Source: Scandinavium manionii (GTDB taxonomy: Bacteria; Pseudomonadota; Gammaproteobacteria; Enterobacterales; Enterobacteriaceae). Taken from it: a stretch of 64,000 nucleotides of DNA. This document shows positions 25,214 to 33,720 of the stretch, piece by piece (the stretch's first letter is position 1; each line of letters starts with the position of its first letter). The stretch covers positions 248,001 to 312,000 of the forward strand of contig NZ_JALIGC010000037.1 of assembly GCF_024764775.1 (NCBI RefSeq), read 5' to 3'. The notes below the pieces were generated by a model that was not told where the DNA came from, ran no database searches, and was given only the letters and a program-made list of their open reading frames with translations. Position numbers and translations under genes: made by a program.

Positions 25214-25584
25214 TGGGGATTATCTGGGCGTTGATGAGTGTGATTCTGGTCAGCGCAGCGCAGCTGCTGTTGCGCAGTGCGATGCTGACGCTGCCTGCGG
25301 TGAGCGATATCGGCACGCTGCTGTGGAATGTAGTGCATTTCCAGCCGGGGACGGGCGCGCTGTTGCTCGGGCTGGGCGGCTATCTGGCATCGATGGTGTG
25401 CTGGTTCTTTGCGCTTAAACGTTTACCGTTGGCGAAGGCGTATGCGCTGTTGAGCTTGAGTTATATCTCAGTCTGGGCAGCGGCGTTGCTATTGCAGAAT
25501 GACGCATTTTCCTGGCAAGGACTGGCGGGGGTCGTGCTAGTGATGGCCGGGGTGATGACGATTTTTGCGCCGCAACGGCGGTAA
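25213..25584 (+). CDS. arnF: L-Ara4N-phosphoundecaprenol flippase subunit
   Basis: Partner of ArnE, also four helices of the DMT/SMR type. ATG 25213 (MGIIWALMSVILVSAAQ) gives 123 residues (E. coli 128). A longer frame upstream is the shadow of arnE. Motif LAKAYALLSLSYISVW matches the family. Last gene of the operon; the inverted repeat that follows probably ends transcription. Confidence 0.92.
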   Translation: MGIIWALMSVILVSAAQLLLRSAMLTLPAVSDIGTLLWNVVHFQPGTGALLLGLGGYLASMVCWFFALKRLPLAKAYALLSLSYISVWAAALLLQNDAFSWQGLAGVVLVMAGVMTIFAPQRR

Positions 25585-25589
25585 TTATT

Positions 25590-25633
25590 TTCCCCTCATC
25601 CAGACCCTCAGGGAAGAGGCCTGAGTGAGGGGA
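25590..25633. terminator. Inverted repeat between convergent arnF and acpT
   Basis: TTCCCCTCA (25590-25598) and TGAGGGGAA (25625-25633) form a perfect 9-bp stem around a 26-nt loop that contains a second short pair (CCTCAG/CTGAG). TTATTT precedes it, giving a U-rich tail for the minus-strand transcript only in part. Probable boundary between the arn and ape operons. Confidence 0.5.
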
Positions 25634-25639
25634 ATGGCC

Positions 25640-26218
25640 CTACGCCACCCACTCAATCATCTGCGTTGAAACGCTAAACGGTGTCGGCGTACACACTGCC
25701 AGGCTCAGACCGTCAGATTGCAAATCACTCACGTGCAGGTGCAGCGGCGCGGTGCTGTCGTGGCTGACAATCTGCCACGCGCTGCCGCCGCGCTGTTTTA
25801 CCATCGCTTCCTTTCGCGTCCAGATCCGCCAGAACGCCGCCAGGCGATGCTCCTCTGCTTCCCGCTCAACTTCGAGATGCTCATTGCTGGTAAACGTGGC
25901 ATTCGCCAGCTGTTGCCACTGCGGACGCGGGCGCAGCGCTTCGATATCACAGCCCACTTCGCCTTCGTCACTCAGTAGCAGGGCGATGTTGTCACCGCTG
26001 TGGCTGAGGTTAAACCACAGCGCATGGTTATCGTCAAACCCCGGTTTACCCTGCTCGCCAAAGCGAATCTCCGGCAACGGCGAAACGGCGTGGCACAGCA
26101 GCGCACGCCCGGCAATCCAGGCGCTGCGGCGCTTTCCGTCTGGCGCGCATTCCGCGAGCGCCGGCGGCAGTGTCGCCGTACTTAGGGTCGAAATCTTTCC
26201 GAGGAACAGCCGATACAT
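25640..26218 (-). CDS. acpT: 4'-phosphopantetheinyl transferase AcpT
   Basis: Transfers phosphopantetheine from CoA to the serine of carrier proteins; the partners here should be the ApeE and ApeF ACPs. 192 residues. The Sfp-type signatures are in place: GEVGCD91-IE with the Mg-binding Asp, and W133-TRK136-E137-A. Long stretches agree with E. coli AcpT (HSGDNIALLLSDEGEVGCD, FWRIWTRKEAMVKQRGGSAW). It starts 2 bp after the apeR stop and is the last gene of the APE operon. In E. coli K-12 acpT is reported to be orphaned from its ACP partners, which O157:H7 retains in a genomic island. Confidence 0.93.
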   Translation of the reverse strand: MYRLFLGKISTLSTATLPPALAECAPDGKRRSAWIAGRALLCHAVSPLPEIRFGEQGKPGFDDNHALWFNLSHSGDNIALLLSDEGEVGCDIEALRPRPQWQQLANATFTSNEHLEVEREAEEHRLAAFWRIWTRKEAMVKQRGGSAWQIVSHDSTAPLHLHVSDLQSDGLSLAVCTPTPFSVSTQMIEWVA

Positions 26219-26220
26219 CT

Positions 26221-27450
26221 TTACTCCCAGCGTTTGATGACAATCGAGGTATTGATCCCGCCGAAGGCGAAGTTATTGCTCTGCAAAAACTCACAATCAA
26301 TAGCCCGTGACTCTCCCATAATATAGTCCAGGGAGCCACATAGTTCGTCAGGTTGTTGCAGGTTAAGCGTTGGCGCGAACCAGCCTTCACGCATCATTTG
26401 CAGGCTCATCCACGCTTCCAGTGTGCCGCACGCCCCGAGCGTATGGCCGAAATAACTCTTCAGCGACGAAATAGGCGTTTTGTTACCGAACACCGCGGCG
26501 GTGGCCTGACTTTCGGCGATATCGCCGCGATCGGTCGCCGTACCGTGCGCTGAAATATAGCCGATATCTGATGGCGCAAGGCCTGCCTGACGCAGCGATT
26601 GTTCCATGCAAACCTGCATCGTTTCACGCTGCGGCTGGGTGATGTGGGCCGCATCGCAGTTGGTGGCGAAACCAACAATCTCACCAAAGATAGTCGCGCC
26701 GCGTGCTTTGGCGTGCTCAAGTTCTTCCAGCACCAACGTGCCCGCGCCTTCACCGATAACCAGTCCGTCACGGTTCACATCGAACGGCGACGGCGTAGTG
26801 CCCGGGGCGTCGTTGCGCTGGCTGGTGGCGAACAGCGTATCAAACACCGCCGCTTCCGACGGACACAGTTCTTCCGCGCCGCCAGCGACCATCACCGTTT
26901 GATAACCGTGGCGAATGGCTTCGTATGCATAACCGATGGCCTGGCTGCCGGAGGTACAGGCGCTGGACGTGGGGATCACGCGTCCGCGCAGGCCGAAGAA
27001 CAGGCCGGTGTTGACCGCGGTGGTGTGCGGCATCATCTGCACGTAGGTGGTGCCGGTGATGTTGTTGGTGTGTTTTTCGGTCAGCATGGTGGCGAACTCA
27101 CTCACCGGGCCGGTGCTGCCGGTGGACGAGCCGTAGGCAATCCCGGTTTCGCCGTTGGTCAGCACCGGGTTTTCCAGCAGTCCGGCTTGTTCCAGGGCCA
27201 GTTCGCTGGCGCGGGTCGACATCAGTGACACGCGACCCATCGCGCGAATGCGCTTGCGGGTGTAGTGCGCAGGTAGCGAGAAATCATCAATCGGCGCGCC
27301 GAGCAGGGTGTGTAGCCCATCATAAATCTGCCACTCCGGCATTTTACGCACCGCATTCTGATAGCCGCGCAGGCGTTCGGACACGCTCTGCCAGTTCTCG
27401 CCAAACGCGGTCACGCCGCCCATGCCGGTAATGACCACGCGACGGGTCAT
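26221..27450 (-). CDS. apeR: APE beta-ketoacyl-ACP synthase (ApeR-like)
   Basis: Condensing enzyme of the aryl polyene pathway, extending the chain with malonyl units. 409 residues, FabF/KAS II-like. Catalytic Cys165 in SSACTSGSQ, His in SAHGTATDRGD and in KSYFGHTLGACG. Overlaps apeQ by ATGA and is followed by acpT. In the studied APE systems ApeR is one of two active ketosynthases; which elongation step it serves here cannot be read from the sequence. Confidence 0.87.
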   Translation of the reverse strand: MTRRVVITGMGGVTAFGENWQSVSERLRGYQNAVRKMPEWQIYDGLHTLLGAPIDDFSLPAHYTRKRIRAMGRVSLMSTRASELALEQAGLLENPVLTNGETGIAYGSSTGSTGPVSEFATMLTEKHTNNITGTTYVQMMPHTTAVNTGLFFGLRGRVIPTSSACTSGSQAIGYAYEAIRHGYQTVMVAGGAEELCPSEAAVFDTLFATSQRNDAPGTTPSPFDVNRDGLVIGEGAGTLVLEELEHAKARGATIFGEIVGFATNCDAAHITQPQRETMQVCMEQSLRQAGLAPSDIGYISAHGTATDRGDIAESQATAAVFGNKTPISSLKSYFGHTLGACGTLEAWMSLQMMREGWFAPTLNLQQPDELCGSLDYIMGESRAIDCEFLQSNNFAFGGINTSIVIKRWE

Positions 27451-28178
27451 AACATGCCTCCATTGATGGAAATCACCTGGCGGGTAACGTAGCCCGCGAT
27501 ATCGGACATCAGGTAGCTGGCGAGCCCGGCGACTTCATCGGCCTGGCCCATGCGTTTCATTGGGATAATGCTCATGGCCTCTTTCTGCGCCGTCTCTTCC
27601 ATGTCGATCATCCCGGTATCAATCAGCCCCGGTGCGATGCAGTTGACGGTGATTTTGCGTTTTGCCAGCTCGATCGCCAGCGCTTTGGTGGCGCCGATTA
27701 TCCCGGCTTTCGCCGCGCTGTAGTTGACCTGACCGCGGTTGCCCATCAGTCCGGAAACGGAGGACAGCGTAATGACGCGTCCGCCCGCTCGCAGCCCAAT
27801 CATCGGCATAATGCACGGCTGAATGACGTTGTAGAAGCTGTCGAGATTGGTGTGAATCACGCTGTCCCAGTCGTCGTCGCTCAGCGCCGGGAACGCGCCG
27901 TCACGGGCGATACCCGCGTTGCTGACCACGCCGTACCATGCGCCGTGCTGTTCGATATCCGCTGCCAGCACTTCGCGACACTGTTCGCGATTACCGACGT
28001 CAAACTGCAACAGGCGGCCTGCGCCACCGGCGTTTTCAATGGCGTTCAGGGTGTCCTGCGCGCCTTGCTCATCGCGGAGATAATGCACGCCAACGGTAAA
28101 CCCGTCGGCCGCCAGTTTGAGCGCAATCGCGCGGCCAATACCCTTGCTGGCCCCAGTGACCAGAACTGAACGACTCAT
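27447..28178 (-). CDS. apeQ: APE 3-ketoacyl-ACP reductase (FabG-like)
   Basis: NADPH-dependent reduction of the beta-keto intermediate in each cycle. 243 residues, short-chain dehydrogenase: cofactor motif GASKGIGRAIAL at the N-terminus, NAG, catalytic Ser in SSVSG and Tyr/Lys in YSAAKAG. No enoyl reductase exists in the cluster, so double bonds made after dehydration persist, which gives the polyene. Coupled by ATGA overlaps to apeP and apeR. Confidence 0.9.
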   Translation of the reverse strand: MSRSVLVTGASKGIGRAIALKLAADGFTVGVHYLRDEQGAQDTLNAIENAGGAGRLLQFDVGNREQCREVLAADIEQHGAWYGVVSNAGIARDGAFPALSDDDWDSVIHTNLDSFYNVIQPCIMPMIGLRAGGRVITLSSVSGLMGNRGQVNYSAAKAGIIGATKALAIELAKRKITVNCIAPGLIDTGMIDMEETAQKEAMSIIPMKRMGQADEVAGLASYLMSDIAGYVTRQVISINGGML

Positions 28179-28651
28179 GATGACGACCCTTGTTGAAAAA
28201 GCGTGGTTAATTCTTCTGTTGTCGGTTGAAAGGTGTTCACGCGCCCGGTGGCGAGCGTCTCGCCATTAGCGGTAATCGTGCACTCAAAGCTGCCGAACCG
28301 TTCGTCCTGCATCAGCAACGAGACGGTGATATCCAGCACGCTGTCGGCGTGAAATTCGCCGGAAACACATTTCAGTTCACGTGCGCCAAGCACCATGCCG
28401 AGCGTGATTTGCGCTTCGCCTTTTTGCTGACGGTGCCAGCCGGACCAGACGCCAACGGTCTGCGCCATCAGTTCCAGCGCGTACCAGCCCGGCAGTTTGC
28501 CGCGGGCATCGAGGAATGGGGCGAGCACGCCCGTGCGGCTAACGGTTACCTGACAAACGGCCTGTTCGTCGGTGACATTTTTTACCGTTTCCAGCAGCAG
28601 CATCGGCGCGTTGTGCGGCAGGTAGTGGCCTGGCGTTAAATAGTGGCTCAT
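28175..28651 (-). CDS. apeP: APE 3-hydroxyacyl-ACP dehydratase (ApeP-like)
   Basis: Hotdog-fold dehydratase of the FabA/FabZ type, 158 residues. It removes water from the 3-hydroxyacyl-ACP to create each conjugated double bond. Features: YLPHNAPMLLLETV near the N-terminus with the catalytic-site His, and GKLPGWYALELMAQTVGVW containing the central-helix acidic residue. It lies between the reductase and ketosynthase genes with ATGA overlaps. Together with ApeI it probably forms the dehydratase pair known from APE systems. Confidence 0.85.
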   Translation of the reverse strand: MSHYLTPGHYLPHNAPMLLLETVKNVTDEQAVCQVTVSRTGVLAPFLDARGKLPGWYALELMAQTVGVWSGWHRQQKGEAQITLGMVLGARELKCVSGEFHADSVLDITVSLLMQDERFGSFECTITANGETLATGRVNTFQPTTEELTTLFQQGSSS

Positions 28652-29817
28652 GCCGTTCTCCCGAGCAGAATGCTGGCGTTGTTGCCGCCAAAGGCGAAGG
28701 AATTAGATAAAATGACCGGGCGTATTAGCGGCTGCTGCGTGGTGAGTAGACCGCAGGCGGGCAGCGTCGGGTCAACCGGCGCGTGGCTGAAATCCTGTGG
28801 CGGAAGCGGCAGATTGCGGGTGAGGATAAGCCAGCTCAGCGCCGCTTCGGTAATGCCCGCCGCGCCGAGAGTATGTCCGGTCAGATGTTTGGTGGAACTG
28901 CACGGCACGCTCTCGCCAAACAGTGCGTTCACCACCTGGGATTCCACCTGATCGTTGAGCGGCGTGGCGGTGCCATGCAAATTGATATAGCCCACGTCCT
29001 GCGGCGACAGCCCGGCGTCATTCAGCGCCTGCTGAATCGCGCGGATAGCGCCTTCCCCTTGTGGATGTGGGGCAGAAATATGGTGTGCGTCGCTGGATTC
29101 GCCGACGCCGAGCAGTGCAATCGGCTGCGGTTCGCGGGTCAGAAGCATCAGCGCCGCACCTTCGCCAATGGTAATGCCGCAGCGGTCACGGCCAAACGGC
29201 TGGCAAAGGGGGAGGGAAAGGGATTCCAGACTGTTGAAGCCGTTTACCGGCATCCGGCTCAGGGTATCGGCTCCGCCGACAATTGCCACGTCGACCAGCC
29301 CGGCGTCAATCAGACGGCGGCCGCTGATCATCGCGCGAGCGCTGGAAGAGCAGGCGGTAGAAAGCGTGTAGGCCGGGCCTTCGAGCTGCAGCCAGTTGCG
29401 CAGAAAACGCGACGGATCGCCCAGCTCCTGTTGGCTGTAGCGCCAATCGGGGCTCGCTTTGCCGTTCAGTTTCAGATTGGAGTGGTTATCACCTTCATCA
29501 AGCCCGGACGTGCTGGTACCCATGATTACCGCCACCCGATCGCGGCCGAAGCGGGATATCGCCTCATCAACCTGCGGCTGAATCTGTTCGAGGGCCGCCA
29601 GCAACAGCTGATTATTACGGGAACGGTGTCCGACAAACGCTTCGGGGATCGATGGCAACTCACCGTCCACACCGCCAAGTACGGCGGCCTCCTCGCCCTG
29701 CAACCAGCCTTCACGTGGGCGCATACCTGGCGCTACGCCTGCGCGCAGGTTGGCGGCAATGTCATCCGGCGTCCGGCCCAGTGCGTTAATCATTCCTGAG
29801 GCAGTAATGTAGATCAT
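28648..29817 (-). CDS. apeO: APE beta-ketoacyl-ACP synthase (ApeO-like)
   Basis: Second active condensing enzyme, 389 residues, with Cys156 in STACSSSARAM, His in LHGTATPLND and in KHLTGHTLGAAG. In described systems ApeO works as a heterodimer with the chain-length factor ApeC. It starts 2 nt from the apeN stop and overlaps apeP. Confidence 0.87.
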   Translation of the reverse strand: MIYITASGMINALGRTPDDIAANLRAGVAPGMRPREGWLQGEEAAVLGGVDGELPSIPEAFVGHRSRNNQLLLAALEQIQPQVDEAISRFGRDRVAVIMGTSTSGLDEGDNHSNLKLNGKASPDWRYSQQELGDPSRFLRNWLQLEGPAYTLSTACSSSARAMISGRRLIDAGLVDVAIVGGADTLSRMPVNGFNSLESLSLPLCQPFGRDRCGITIGEGAALMLLTREPQPIALLGVGESSDAHHISAPHPQGEGAIRAIQQALNDAGLSPQDVGYINLHGTATPLNDQVESQVVNALFGESVPCSSTKHLTGHTLGAAGITEAALSWLILTRNLPLPPQDFSHAPVDPTLPACGLLTTQQPLIRPVILSNSFAFGGNNASILLGRTA

Positions 29818-29818
29818 C

Positions 29819-30403
29819 TCAGTCGCCCAGATATTGAATGGTGATGTGGTAGTTGAACACGTGCTGTTCGATGCTGATGGGCTGGCGCTGGCCTTTGCGC
29901 TGCAGGTAGGTGATTTCCGTCACCAGTTTGCCCTGAGCATTGCGAAGCTCACGTTTATCACCGTTGTCGGTGAGCGTCCAGCCTTTCGGCAACTGCGGCG
30001 TCCACGCGCTGATCGGCCAGTGGCTCAGCATTACGTCGGCCAGCACCTGGCTTGCCGGTGGCAGCTGTGGCACCACGATCGACTGCTCGGTATGAATGCC
30101 TTTCTTGTCATAGGTCACGAGGAACAGGCGAATGCCAACTGACGACAGCCCCGCGAGGGTCAGTTTTTTATCATCGGCGTTGAGCATCACCAGCAACGAC
30201 TGGGATTTTCCGTTAAAGCTGCCGGTTAACAACTGCTGCGCGCTGACCGCCGGGGTAATGCCCGGCGACGGGAGCGTAATTTGCGTGCCCGGTTGCAGCC
30301 ACGCCTGCGGGCGACCGCTTTCATCCTGCGCAGAATGGCTACAGCCGGCGAGGGCCAGCACCGCCGCGAGGGCGAGGCCATGCCAGAAGGTGCGTATCAT
30401 CAT
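29819..30403 (-). CDS. apeN: APE-cluster lipoprotein (DUF3261-like)
   Basis: 194-residue lipoprotein: signal peptide then lipobox LALAGC near residue 21. The mature part is a beta-rich, roughly 170-residue domain with no catalytic motif. By position it is the DUF3261 protein of APE clusters, thought to help deliver the lipid-like polyene to the outer membrane along with the LolA-like and MMPL proteins. That role is inference from the neighbourhood. Its ATG overlaps the apeM stop. Confidence 0.8.
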   Translation of the reverse strand: MMIRTFWHGLALAAVLALAGCSHSAQDESGRPQAWLQPGTQITLPSPGITPAVSAQQLLTGSFNGKSQSLLVMLNADDKKLTLAGLSSVGIRLFLVTYDKKGIHTEQSIVVPQLPPASQVLADVMLSHWPISAWTPQLPKGWTLTDNGDKRELRNAQGKLVTEITYLQRKGQRQPISIEQHVFNYHITIQYLGD

Positions 30404-32724
30404 TTTCGTTTTCTCTCTTTCTTGCCCGGCATCGCCAGCGGCGACAGCAGAAACGCGGTAAAGATGCCACTGACCAGCACGATGCCAAAGCTGCTGATGG
30501 CCTGAGTGGCGCTGAAAACCAGCATTCCGAGGGTCAATAACGTGGTTATCATCGCCAGCGTGATTGCCAGCAGCGAGGTGAGCGGCGTGCCACGCGGGTT
30601 GCTGAAAAACAGGGTGTAATTGATGCCGATACCCAGCACAAGCACCAGTGCCAGCAATGAGAACAGGTTCACCGCATGGCCGCTGAGCGACAGCACCGCC
30701 AGGCCGCAGCCGAGCGATAACACCGACGGCACCAGGCTTATCAGCCCTTTGCGCCAGCCGAGTCGAAGCATCGCGCCGATGGCGATAATCACCAGTGCCA
30801 CGCCGAGCAAGGCGGTTAAAATTGTGCGATACAGGGCGAACAGCCGGTCAAACGAGGCTTTGCGATCGTTCCACGCCACGCCGTCGGTGTGCTCTGCCAG
30901 TTGCTGAAGTGCGGCGCTGTTTTTTACACCGTCGACCGGGACCAGCACACCGCTGCGCCCGTCGGGCAGCGTCAGCCACAGCAGACGCCAGCCTTCACTG
31001 GCCGGGCTTTTCAGCCATGCATCAACGCTGACCGGCATTGGGTTCAGATCCGGCGTTACCGTTTTGAGTCCGGCGGTTTGCAGGGCGTTCACCACCGCGG
31101 GCGATGCCTGTTTTAGCAGCTGTAAATCCTGCTGCTGGCGCTTAAGTGAATTGAGCGGCAGGGTGCGGAACTGGGCGAAATGGCCCGCTTTTTGCGCTTT
31201 TTCAAGTTGCGGAACGAACGCTTCCAGCCGTTCCAGCGTTTGCTGGGCGGAATCGCCGTACACCACAAACCATTTTTGATCGACGCTCTGCCCGGTCAGG
31301 GCGGTGATCTGTTTTTCCTGCGCCAGCAGGTGCTGCGGCAGCGCTTGCAGCTGGGAAATATCGTCGTCCACGCGCAGGTTGGCGAGGCCCGCCAGGGCAA
31401 ACAGCGCCAGCGCCAGCGGCAGGCCAACGGCGAGTTTTTTATTGCGACGCCAGGCCGCCAGCCAGCGCAGCATCAGGGTCATCAGCGGTACCGGACGCAC
31501 CGGCAGGCCGCGGCACAACCACGGATGCCAGAAAATCACTGTCAGACATGAAGCGCTCAGTCCGGCGGCGGCAAATACCGCCATCTGACGAATGCCGGGG
31601 AACGGGGCCAGCATCATCAGCAGATAGGCCGCGACGGTGGTGAGCAATGCCAGCAGCAGCGTGCTGCGCACTTTAACCAGGCTTTGCCACGGCGTAGACG
31701 CATTTCCGTGGACCATCCGCTCGGTCAGGTAATAGAGCGTGTAATCCGCCGAAATGCCGATGATGCTCATGCTCATCACCAATGTCATCAGGTGCAGTTC
31801 ACCGAACAGCAGCAGCGTGGCGACGGTGCCTGCCAGCGCGCCAATGCCGACGGAAAGCAGGCACAGAAACAGCGGACGAATCGAGCGGAATACCAGCACA
31901 ATCAGCAGAATAACGCCGAGCACGGTGGCCACGCCGAGGGTCGATACGTCCTGTTTGGCCTGCTGGCTGGCGTAATCGCTGTAGAACATCGTGCCGCGCG
32001 ACAGCAGCTGCGCCTGCGGGAATTGGGATTTCAGTTGAGTTTCCAGCGCCGCCAGTTCAGTGACGCGCTGGTGGGTTTGCTGCATATCGAACGAAGATCC
32101 GTTCAGCTCGCCGTGCAGCAGATACCAGTAGTTGCCCGCGTGGTCCTGCGCGACCAGCCAGCCGTCCATCAGCCGCAGCTTTTGTCCGTTCTGCGCCAGC
32201 GCCAGCTGGGAGCCGCGCATCAGCATCAGCGGATCGTTGTTCAGCTCTTTGCCGCTAACGCCGGAAAACGCTGAGTAGAGTTGCGATAAAATCCACTGCG
32301 CCTGCGCTTCACCCCCCTGTTGTAAACGGCTGCGGGTGGCGCTGTCGATAGTCGCGTTGCGGTGCTGGAAGAAGAAGGTGCCCCACGCCTGTTGGCTGTT
32401 GGCATCCATCTGGCCTTTCACGTCGCGTAGCGCGCCGGACTGCGCCAATAGCGCCTGCCAGCGGTTAGCCACCGTCGGGTCGGCGGTTTTACCGGGGCTG
32501 ACCAGCCACACCAGCTGCTGGTCGAGACGCTGCATAAAACCGTCGCTTAGCGCAGGCGGGATAGCGCCCATACTTTGCGAAGGCAGCATCGCCAGCACGC
32601 TGCTGTTCAGGCGCGCGCGCGGCAACAGCAGCGCCAGCGCGGTCAGCAGAATTAGGCACAGCGCCAGCCAACCCCACGCCGCTCGGCGGGCGCTATTGGG
32701 CGGCGAAGCGTTGACGTTCATCAT
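30400..32724 (-). CDS. apeM: APE exporter, RND/MMPL family
   Basis: 774-residue inner-membrane protein of the RND superfamily (MMPL type), with two repeats each made of one helix, a large periplasmic loop and five helices (about 12 membrane segments). GISADYTLYY and LGIGINYTLFF are the paired helix-4-like motifs carrying the proton-relay acidic residue; the second has Asn in place of Asp. Likely extracts the polyene-lipid from the inner membrane toward the LolA-like ApeL. Its start lies inside the end of apeL. Confidence 0.85.
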   Translation of the reverse strand: MMNVNASPPNSARRAAWGWLALCLILLTALALLLPRARLNSSVLAMLPSQSMGAIPPALSDGFMQRLDQQLVWLVSPGKTADPTVANRWQALLAQSGALRDVKGQMDANSQQAWGTFFFQHRNATIDSATRSRLQQGGEAQAQWILSQLYSAFSGVSGKELNNDPLMLMRGSQLALAQNGQKLRLMDGWLVAQDHAGNYWYLLHGELNGSSFDMQQTHQRVTELAALETQLKSQFPQAQLLSRGTMFYSDYASQQAKQDVSTLGVATVLGVILLIVLVFRSIRPLFLCLLSVGIGALAGTVATLLLFGELHLMTLVMSMSIIGISADYTLYYLTERMVHGNASTPWQSLVKVRSTLLLALLTTVAAYLLMMLAPFPGIRQMAVFAAAGLSASCLTVIFWHPWLCRGLPVRPVPLMTLMLRWLAAWRRNKKLAVGLPLALALFALAGLANLRVDDDISQLQALPQHLLAQEKQITALTGQSVDQKWFVVYGDSAQQTLERLEAFVPQLEKAQKAGHFAQFRTLPLNSLKRQQQDLQLLKQASPAVVNALQTAGLKTVTPDLNPMPVSVDAWLKSPASEGWRLLWLTLPDGRSGVLVPVDGVKNSAALQQLAEHTDGVAWNDRKASFDRLFALYRTILTALLGVALVIIAIGAMLRLGWRKGLISLVPSVLSLGCGLAVLSLSGHAVNLFSLLALVLVLGIGINYTLFFSNPRGTPLTSLLAITLAMITTLLTLGMLVFSATQAISSFGIVLVSGIFTAFLLSPLAMPGKKERKRK

Positions 32725-33298
32725 CGGTCAAAGTGGCCGGAGTCAGGCGCTGGTTACTCAACGTGATATCAGTGCGATCGCCCTGCTTATCGTTGAGTTG
32801 GATAGTGTTCAGGTACGTTGCCCCGCCCAAATCGATGGAGGTGAAAATCTTATCCAGCGGCGTGGTGATTGGCGTTAGCTTCAGCGTCCAGCTGTTGTTG
32901 CCTTTGTCCTGGAAATCAATGCGGAAGTTTTGCTCCAGCACTTTGCGATCGGCCTGGAATAGCGCGCGCAGCAGATGGTTAAACTGGAACATCTGTGGAT
33001 TGTTATCAGCGGTAATGGTCTGCGGCGGCTGGCCGTTGACGATTTGCACCATTCGCGAATCGTTGAGCATCAGCTGCATCGGGAACGGCGAGGTTTGATC
33101 CCACAGCAGGCCGGTATCGCGCGCAATCAGCATTTCGCCCTGCGAGCGCAGCGGCTGCGGCATCTCTTTGATGGTACGCGTCTGGTCGAAGTGCGCGCGC
33201 ACCAGCGGCTGTTCGGTGAAGCGCTGCTGCAAATCATCGAGGGTGATGGCGTGCGCCAGCGGGGCCAGCAGCAAGACAACAAGAGGCCACAGTTTCAT
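32693..33298 (-). CDS. apeL: APE LolA-like outer-membrane lipid carrier
   Basis: Periplasmic carrier protein of 201 residues. ATG 33298 overlaps the apeK stop (ATGA); the frame is open upstream, but this start gives a clean signal peptide (MKLWPLVVLLLAPLAHA). The mature sequence has LolA features: F-x-QTRTIKEMPQPLRSQGEM, then LLWDQTSPFPMQLMLND and DFQDKGNNSWTLKLTP. It probably shuttles the aryl polyene, not lipoproteins. Confidence 0.85.
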   Translation of the reverse strand: MKLWPLVVLLLAPLAHAITLDDLQQRFTEQPLVRAHFDQTRTIKEMPQPLRSQGEMLIARDTGLLWDQTSPFPMQLMLNDSRMVQIVNGQPPQTITADNNPQMFQFNHLLRALFQADRKVLEQNFRIDFQDKGNNSWTLKLTPITTPLDKIFTSIDLGGATYLNTIQLNDKQGDRTDITLSNQRLTPATLTDDERQRFAAQ

Positions 33299-33717
33299 GC
33301 GCTGACTCCCATGCGTTCGAATAACACCGCTGGACTGACGAAGCACAACTCTTTGGTTTTCTCTTCCACGGCGACCTGAATGGTGTAGCCAGTGGTTGTG
33401 CGCTTACCGGTGGTGGCATCGACAATTTCATAGCCGATACGCAGACGGTTTTCGTATTCTTCCAGCTTCGCGCGCACGCGAATGGTTTGCTCGAAGGTCA
33501 CCACGTCGCGGTACTTCACGCGGGTATCGACCACCGGCCAGACGTAGCCGGACTCCTTCATCTGGCGATAGCCGTAATCAAACTGGCTGAGCAGCGCTTC
33601 GCGGGCGATTTCGAAATAGCGGAAGTAGTTGCCGTGCCACACCACGCCCATCATATCGACGTCGTGAAACGGCACGGTGATTTCAACTTCGGTGGTAAAG
33701 CGGGGATCGTTGAGCAC
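33295..33717 (-). CDS. apeK: APE thioesterase (4HBT hotdog family)
   Basis: 140-residue single hotdog domain related to YbgC/4-hydroxybenzoyl-CoA thioesterases. The catalytic-region motif VDMMGVVWHGNYFRYFE has the Asp and the HGNYF helix. It begins with GTG at 33717, 3 nt after the apeJ stop. In APE biosynthesis it may release or edit ACP-bound intermediates. It precedes apeL with a 4-nt overlap. Confidence 0.86.
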   Translation of the reverse strand: MLNDPRFTTEVEITVPFHDVDMMGVVWHGNYFRYFEIAREALLSQFDYGYRQMKESGYVWPVVDTRVKYRDVVTFEQTIRVRAKLEEYENRLRIGYEIVDATTGKRTTTGYTIQVAVEEKTKELCFVSPAVLFERMGVSA

Positions 33718-33720
33718 CCT

